From 2-02-FULL-43-13 sp043813805 (GTDB lineage: Bacteria > Patescibacteriota > Minisyncoccia > Minisyncoccales > MHMH01), in contig JBDRKR010000008.1 in NCBI GenBank assembly GCA_043813805.1, positions 1 through 25,055 on the forward strand: a stretch of 25,055 bases of DNA, given 5' to 3'. Position numbers and translations under genes: made by a program. How positions within the stretch are numbered: position 1 is the stretch's first letter; each line of letters starts with the position of its first letter. Under the pieces are notes generated by a model, which did no database searches, was not told the DNA's origin, and was given only the letters and a program-made list of their open reading frames with translations. This document shows, piece by piece, positions 21,023 through 25,055 of the stretch.

Positions 21023-22156
21023 ATGTATTTCGTCCATCCGCAGATAAAATTAAATAAGGTAATTAAAGCAGGGTTGTCTTTAATGGAGCCCATCAGTTTG
21101 GGAAGAATCGCGACCCGGCTTTCTCCTTTTCTGCCGGAAAAACAATTTATTTTCACCGACATGGGCCGGACGGCTTTTCGATTAATAATCGAGAAAATGA
21201 ATCTGCGAAACTCCGAAATGCTTTTGCCCGCCTACATTTGCGATATTTTTCATCCCATTTTAAAAGAATACAATATCAAGCCGATTTTTTTAGATATTGA
21301 TTTGAAAACTTTTCATATTCAACCGTCGGAAATCAAACAAAAAATAAGCGTAAATACCAGGGCGATTTTAGTTTGCCATACTTACGGCTTGCCGCTTAAC
21401 GTGGGAGCAATCCGCGAGGCCGTGGGGCAGAATGCAACCATCATCGAAGACTGCGCCCACTCTTTTTTTACTCAGAAACGCGGTGTCTACGCGGGAAACG
21501 CGGGCGATATTTCTTTCTTCAGTCTTTATAAGCAGTTTCCGGCGCTTCGGGGCGGGATGCTGGCTTGTCCCAAAGAGTGGGACGTTAAGCTGCTCAAAAC
21601 TTATTTTAATTTCCGCGACTTCATATCTTTTCTGAATTATTTTTGGCCGTTCGCTTTCTTTTTCAAAAAATTCGGTTCGGAAGTGGCCATCAAAATACCC
21701 AGAAAGGAAAAACGGCAAGAGCTGGGAGGAATCAACCGGGCGTCTTTGAGCCTATTTTCGGATTTCTTCGGCGATGCCCGGGATTCTTTAACGAACAGGA
21801 AAAAACTGGCCGAGCTTTTTCAGGAAGAACTTAAGGGATTGGGTTTTGAGGCGCAAGAATCGGCCGAGAATGTTTTTTGCTATCTTTCGGTTTTAGTTCC
21901 CAAAGCCATGCGGGACCAAAGGGACAAGATTGTCCAAGAACTAAAGAAACATAGAGTTTTTTGCACCAGGATTTGGCACGCCCCGATCATTTTAAACGAG
22001 GACGTTCAAAAAGAATATCAGATCAATCCGGCTGATTTTCCCAACACCGTTGAGGCGGCCGGAAGAATCATCAACTTCCCGCTGCAGAACCACTATACGG
22101 AAAAAGATATCAGGAAGATGGTTGAAGCCGTAAAAAAAGTAATCATTGCCTTATGA
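21023..22156 (+). CDS. DegT/DnrJ/EryC1/StrS-family PLP aminotransferase
   Basis: At 377 residues this is the normal family length. MLLPAYICDIFHPIL (66-80) is the substrate/PLP entry part. IIEDCAHSF (140-148) has the PLP-contacting Asp143 and the typical DCAH[SA]. ISFFSLYKQFPALRGGML (163-180) carries the Schiff-base lysine, Lys170. The C-terminal small domain ends with NFPLQNHYTEKDIRKMVEAVKKV, also typical. These enzymes transfer an amino group to a keto-sugar nucleotide, giving an amino sugar for O-antigen-like glycans or glycoproteins. A keto-sugar could come from the SDRs upstream. No Shine-Dalgarno is present. It overlaps the following glycosyltransferase by 4 bases (ATGA). Confidence 0.9.
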   Translation: MYFVHPQIKLNKVIKAGLSLMEPISLGRIATRLSPFLPEKQFIFTDMGRTAFRLIIEKMNLRNSEMLLPAYICDIFHPILKEYNIKPIFLDIDLKTFHIQPSEIKQKISVNTRAILVCHTYGLPLNVGAIREAVGQNATIIEDCAHSFFTQKRGVYAGNAGDISFFSLYKQFPALRGGMLACPKEWDVKLLKTYFNFRDFISFLNYFWPFAFFFKKFGSEVAIKIPRKEKRQELGGINRASLSLFSDFFGDARDSLTNRKKLAELFQEELKGLGFEAQESAENVFCYLSVLVPKAMRDQRDKIVQELKKHRVFCTRIWHAPIILNEDVQKEYQINPADFPNTVEAAGRIINFPLQNHYTEKDIRKMVEAVKKVIIAL

Positions 22157-23235
22157 AAATTTTAATGCCGGCCCTTCATTATTATCCGGTCGTCGGCGGA
22201 ATTGAAACATGGACGCGCAATATCGCCGAGATGGTTTCCAAGAAAGCCGAGGTCTTTGTCATTACCGGCAGAGTTAAGAATCAGCCCAAAAAAGAAGAGA
22301 GGGGCGGGCTTCAGATTATCAGAACTTCACTTTTTACCTTAAATAATTTGTCGCGTTCACCCTTGTTTTATACCTTATCCCTGCTTCCTTTCATTTTCTT
22401 TAAATCGCTTGCTTTGATGAAAAGAGAAAAAATTGATGTTTTGCACTGCCAGGGATTTTTGAGCAGTTTTTTAGGGTTTTGCTTATCCGAGATAACCGGC
22501 GCTCCTTACATCGTCACGGTTCAGCGGCTGGAAGGGAAAAGGAACCTTCTGAAGAATTTTATTTACAGGAAAGCTGCTGTTTGCATCGGCGCTTCTCGCG
22601 CCGTCGGAGAGTATTTTAAGGCCATCGGTTGTAAAAACATTGAAGTTATTCCCAACGGCATTGATTTAAAGAGATTTGAAAAACTGGGACGGAAACCGCA
22701 CGCCGGCTTTGTTGTAATGACGGTGGCAAGATTAGAAAAAGTAAAAGGAATAGAATATTTAATTAAAGCAATTGTCAATTTACAAATTTCCAATTTTCAA
22801 TTGTCGATCATCGGTAACGGTTCGGAAAGAAAAAATTTAGAGAGCCTGGTGGAAAAATTAAGTCTAAGGGATAAGGTAAAATTTTTAGGGGAGATCCCCA
22901 ACGAAAAAGTCCCGGAATATTTAGCGGCGGCCGATTGTTTTGTTTTGCCGTCGTTAAAGGAAGGATTCGGTATTGTTATTTTAGAAGCCCAGGCGGCGGG
23001 GATCCCGGTTATCGGCACGAAAGTCGGCGGTATTTTAGACCTGATTGAGGATGGTCAAACCGGCCTTTTGGTTGCGCCGGAAAACGCTTCGCAGATTCGG
23101 GAAGCGATTATCAAAATTAAATCGGAGCCGGAATTGTCCGAAACCTTGGTTAAAAATGCCAAAAATAATCTGATTAAATACGACTGGCAGAATATCGCCG
23201 ACAGGGTCTGCCAAGTTTATCAGAAAGTCATATAA
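22153..23235 (+). CDS. GT4-family glycosyltransferase
   Basis: A 360-residue GT-B enzyme. The N-terminus PALHYYPVVGGIETWTRNIAEM has the GGIE loop. DVLHCQGFLSSFLG, then VIPNGIDLKRFE (165-176), marks the linker to the C-terminal domain. ARLEKVKGIEYLIKAI and IIGNGSERKNLE (219-230) precede PSLKEGFGIVILEAQAAGIPVIGT, with the E-x7-E pair Glu270/Glu278, and GLLVAPENA. The stretch coding for IVNLQISNFQLS (207-218) is a repeat-like A/T-rich sequence. It shares an ATGA overlap with the aminotransferase upstream, so both are in one operon. Acceptor and donor are unknown. Confidence 0.92.
   Translation: MKILMPALHYYPVVGGIETWTRNIAEMVSKKAEVFVITGRVKNQPKKEERGGLQIIRTSLFTLNNLSRSPLFYTLSLLPFIFFKSLALMKREKIDVLHCQGFLSSFLGFCLSEITGAPYIVTVQRLEGKRNLLKNFIYRKAAVCIGASRAVGEYFKAIGCKNIEVIPNGIDLKRFEKLGRKPHAGFVVMTVARLEKVKGIEYLIKAIVNLQISNFQLSIIGNGSERKNLESLVEKLSLRDKVKFLGEIPNEKVPEYLAAADCFVLPSLKEGFGIVILEAQAAGIPVIGTKVGGILDLIEDGQTGLLVAPENASQIREAIIKIKSEPELSETLVKNAKNNLIKYDWQNIADRVCQVYQKVI
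22769..22805. repeat. A/T-rich repeat-like stretch in the glycosyltransferase frame
   Basis: CAATTGTC occurs at 22769-22776 and 22798-22805 around a 21-base centre made of AATTT/AAATT blocks; CAATTG is self-complementary. It codes for residues 206-218, the loop before the IIGNG strand. The other glycosyltransferase (13930-15096) holds a palindrome at the same structural position. Confidence 0.4.
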
Positions 23236-23236
23236 C

Positions 23237-23265
23237 GGGCATGCGCCCGATATATAGGATATACT
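23237..23265 (+). promoter_or_regulatory. Short hairpin and possible leaderless promoter before the second glycosyltransferase
   Basis: CGGGC-ATGC-GCCCG (23236-23249) forms a small hairpin right after the upstream stop. TATACT (23260-23265) ends 7 bases before the ATG at 23273, in the leaderless position. No -35 is convincing. Confidence 0.35.
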
Positions 23266-23272
23266 ATTCGCT

Positions 23273-24343
23273 ATGAAAATAGTTTTAGCTACGCCAATTT
23301 ATCCGCCGGAGATCGGGGGTCCCGCCATTTACAGCCAGCGCTTGAAAGAGGGGCTGGAGAAAATGGGGCACGAAATAAACATCGTGTCTTATCGGGACTT
23401 AAGGGCATATCCCCAGCCCTTGAGGATTTTTGTTTATTTTTTAAAACTTTTGAAAAGCGCCAAAGGATGCGACTTGATTTATTCTTTTAATCTGACAAGC
23501 TGCGGGTTGCCGGCTTGCTGCGTTTCGAAAATCTTGAGCACCCGGTTTTTTGTGAGAATCGGCGGAGATTTTTTGTGGGAAAGGGCCGTGGAAGCCGGAC
23601 GTACCCAAAAACCGCTGAGAGAATATTACGAAGATTCCAAAACATTTAAAGAGAGGTTTTGGATACGGCTGATGAAGAAGGTTTTTAATCAGGCGGGAAG
23701 AATAATTTTTACCAGCGGGTTTCAGCGCAATATTTATTTAAAATACTTCGGCGTTGATGAACATAAAACCGTCATCATCCAAAACCCGTTCCCCGAAATC
23801 AGTTTGCCGGCAGACAACGCGCAAGATACAAAATATCAAATACTCTATGCCGGCCGGTTGCTCAAACTGAAAAACTTGGATTTTCTTATCAGGGTTTTTC
23901 ATAACGTCTTATTAAAAACCGGCAAAAAATTAACCCTTAAAATCATCGGCGAGGGGCCGGAAAGCAAAAATTTAAAAGCCGATAAGAGCATTATTTTCAG
24001 TCCGGCGATTTCCCAGCAGGATTTGTGGAAAGAAATTCAGCAAGCCTATCTTTGCGTCCTGCCGTCGTTAACCGAAATCACTCCCAATTTTGCCTTAGAA
24101 TGCCTGAAGCTCCGGAAGCCGATTTTATTGACCAAAGAAACGGAGTATTTCGAAACCCTTAAGGACGATCTTATTTTTATTGATCCGCAAAACGAGATTG
24201 ACCTGGAGGATAAAATAATTTATCTTTTAGACGAAAAAAATTACTTCAGCTACGTCGAAAAAATAAAAAGGATTTCCACGCAAAGGTCGTGGGAAGACGT
24301 TATCAAAGAACATGAAGAAAGTTTTATTCATCGGAGTCACTAA
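23273..24343 (+). CDS. GT4-like glycosyltransferase
   Basis: A 356-residue GT-B protein. The start KIVLATPIYPPEIGGPAIYSQRLKEGLEKMGHEINIVSY has the GGPA donor loop. FVRIGGDFLWERAVE (93-107) and VIIQNPFPEI (167-176) lead to the C-terminal domain with ILYAGRLLKLKNLDFLIRVF. IIGEGPESKNL (224-234) precedes LPSLTEITPNFALECL (263-278), where Glu268 and Glu276 form the E-x7-E pair, although the usual EGFG becomes EITP. The final helix, STQRSWEDVIKEHEESF, is normal. The 3' end overlaps the next glycosyltransferase gene by 32 bases in another frame. No Shine-Dalgarno is present. Confidence 0.9.
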   Translation: MKIVLATPIYPPEIGGPAIYSQRLKEGLEKMGHEINIVSYRDLRAYPQPLRIFVYFLKLLKSAKGCDLIYSFNLTSCGLPACCVSKILSTRFFVRIGGDFLWERAVEAGRTQKPLREYYEDSKTFKERFWIRLMKKVFNQAGRIIFTSGFQRNIYLKYFGVDEHKTVIIQNPFPEISLPADNAQDTKYQILYAGRLLKLKNLDFLIRVFHNVLLKTGKKLTLKIIGEGPESKNLKADKSIIFSPAISQQDLWKEIQQAYLCVLPSLTEITPNFALECLKLRKPILLTKETEYFETLKDDLIFIDPQNEIDLEDKIIYLLDEKNYFSYVEKIKRISTQRSWEDVIKEHEESFIHRSH

Positions 24344-25055
24344 GTTTAATTTGGAGGAAAACCTTCATCTGAAAGCGAAGTACGAAGGTTTGAGCAGAGG
24401 CGTGAAACCCTATGTTTTAGCCAAAGGCAAACCCTTCCATCAAGAGGTGTGGGGAGCCGGTTTTTATCTTTTACCCCGGCCCGTTTTCTGGTTTTTAGCG
24501 CCAGTAGTGGCGTTTTGGCTTTGTTTGACCAAGAAAATCGATACTATTGTGGTCCAGGGTCCTTTACTTGAAGGCATGCTGGGCATGGCTCTGAAAATAC
24601 TGCTTAGAAAAGAACTGATTGTTGAAATTCACGGCGACTGGGAGGAGCGCTTACCCGCTTTGAAGGCGGTGCTTACTTTTTTTGCCAAAAGAGTGCTCCG
24701 AAGCGCCGATAAGATCAGGGGAGTGGCCGGTTATTTGGTCGCTAAAGCCCAGAAACACGCCCCTAGGAAGCCCTACTTCCTTTTTCCGACCTTTACCGCA
24801 CTGGACGATTTTTTGGCGGAAAACGACGTTAAATTCGACAGTTACGTCCTTTTCGTCGGCAGAGATGACAGGGTCAAGGGAATAAAGTATTTAGTTGAAG
24901 CATTTGAGTTGATCAAAAAAGATTTCCCGGGCTTTAAATTATCGTTAGTGGGCGAGGGCTTGGCCGAAGGCAAATTATCTTTGGCCGAAGTGAGAGACAG
25001 GATGAAAAATTGTTATTGTTTGGTTCTGCCTTCGATCACCGAGGGGTTGCCGCGG
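24312..25055 (+). CDS. Glycosyltransferase (GT4-like), 3' partial
   Basis: An ATG at 24312 opens a frame that runs to the window edge (248 codons). The protein begins MKKVLFIGVTKFNLEENLHL and continues LKAKYEGLSRGVKPYVLAKG. A hydrophobic stretch (VFWFLAPVVAFWLCL) fits the membrane-facing N-domain of some glycosyltransferases. IDTIVVQGPLLEGMLG and ELIVEIHGDWEER follow. The C-terminal domain shows SYVLFVGRDDRVKGIKYLVEAFELI and LSLVGEGLAEGKL, and it ends at LPSITEGLPR, just inside the expected E-x7-E region. It overlaps the previous gene by 32 bases, which implies translational coupling within the glycan operon. The rest of the gene lies beyond the window. Confidence 0.85.
   Translation, partial: MKKVLFIGVTKFNLEENLHLKAKYEGLSRGVKPYVLAKGKPFHQEVWGAGFYLLPRPVFWFLAPVVAFWLCLTKKIDTIVVQGPLLEGMLGMALKILLRKELIVEIHGDWEERLPALKAVLTFFAKRVLRSADKIRGVAGYLVAKAQKHAPRKPYFLFPTFTALDDFLAENDVKFDSYVLFVGRDDRVKGIKYLVEAFELIKKDFPGFKLSLVGEGLAEGKLSLAEVRDRMKNCYCLVLPSITEGLPR

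Noticed and set aside
24358..24391. AAACCTTC/GAAGGTTT inverted repeat at the start of the last glycosyltransferase
   Set aside because: The arms are short and far apart, and the protein segment (LHLKAKYEGL) reads as a normal family sequence.
24682..24885. A 67-codon plus-strand frame near the right end
   Set aside because: It lies out of frame within the glycosyltransferase gene that runs from 24312 to the edge, which has clear family motifs.

Overview
The window looks like a chromosomal segment from an uncultured Candidate Phyla Radiation (Patescibacteria) bacterium, most likely Parcubacteria-like. This is judged from gene content, not from any search. The content includes a very long lamin-tail-domain protein, a sigma factor followed by a DUF5667 protein, a large peptidoglycan-binding/beta-sandwich surface protein, few Shine-Dalgarno sequences, and palindromic repeats lying inside genes. 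No rRNA, tRNA, CRISPR array or transposase gene was seen.

Layout. Positions 1-3485 carry the 3' part of a secreted lamin-tail/beta-helix protein. Positions 3653-4926 hold a small membrane protein with a pilin-like tail and a Phd/YefM-RelE toxin-antitoxin pair with a textbook promoter/operator. Positions 5055-6423 hold two unrecognised genes, a multi-pass membrane protein and an 8-cysteine protein, that unlike their neighbours have strong Shine-Dalgarno sites. Positions 6518-8367 are a regulatory module: a winged-helix regulator, an ECF-like sigma factor and a membrane-anchored DUF5667 protein. Directly downstream, 8572-12852 encodes a 1426-residue exported surface protein behind a leader that can fold, then a smaller secreted fibronectin-like protein (12978-13997). 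Positions 13930-17099 are three minus-strand genes: a glycosyltransferase, an EamA transporter and a Gfo/Idh/MocA oxidoreductase. Positions 17269-25055 are a plus-strand surface-glycan cluster: a short UDP-glucose dehydrogenase-like protein, two nucleotide-sugar epimerase/decarboxylase-type SDRs, a FemAB-like transferase, a DegT aminotransferase and three GT4-type glycosyltransferases. The last is cut by the window edge.

How the genes fit together. The sigma/DUF5667 pair plausibly controls the envelope and surface genes beside it. The right half supplies sugar nucleotides, an amino sugar and glycosyltransferases for a surface polysaccharide or glycoprotein glycan. Four genes (antitoxin, winged-helix regulator, DUF5667 protein, one glycosyltransferase) have a -10 element 6-8 bases before the start codon and no Shine-Dalgarno, suggesting leaderless mRNAs; this is well supported for two of them.

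The most unusual signal is a set of palindromic elements, several inside reading frames. The glycosyltransferase at 13930-15096 alone contains four, including a perfect 25+1+25 bp inverted repeat. Others shape the C-terminus of the lamin-tail protein, lie in its linker, or lie between genes. They resemble in principle the Rickettsia palindromic elements that insert in frame into proteins.
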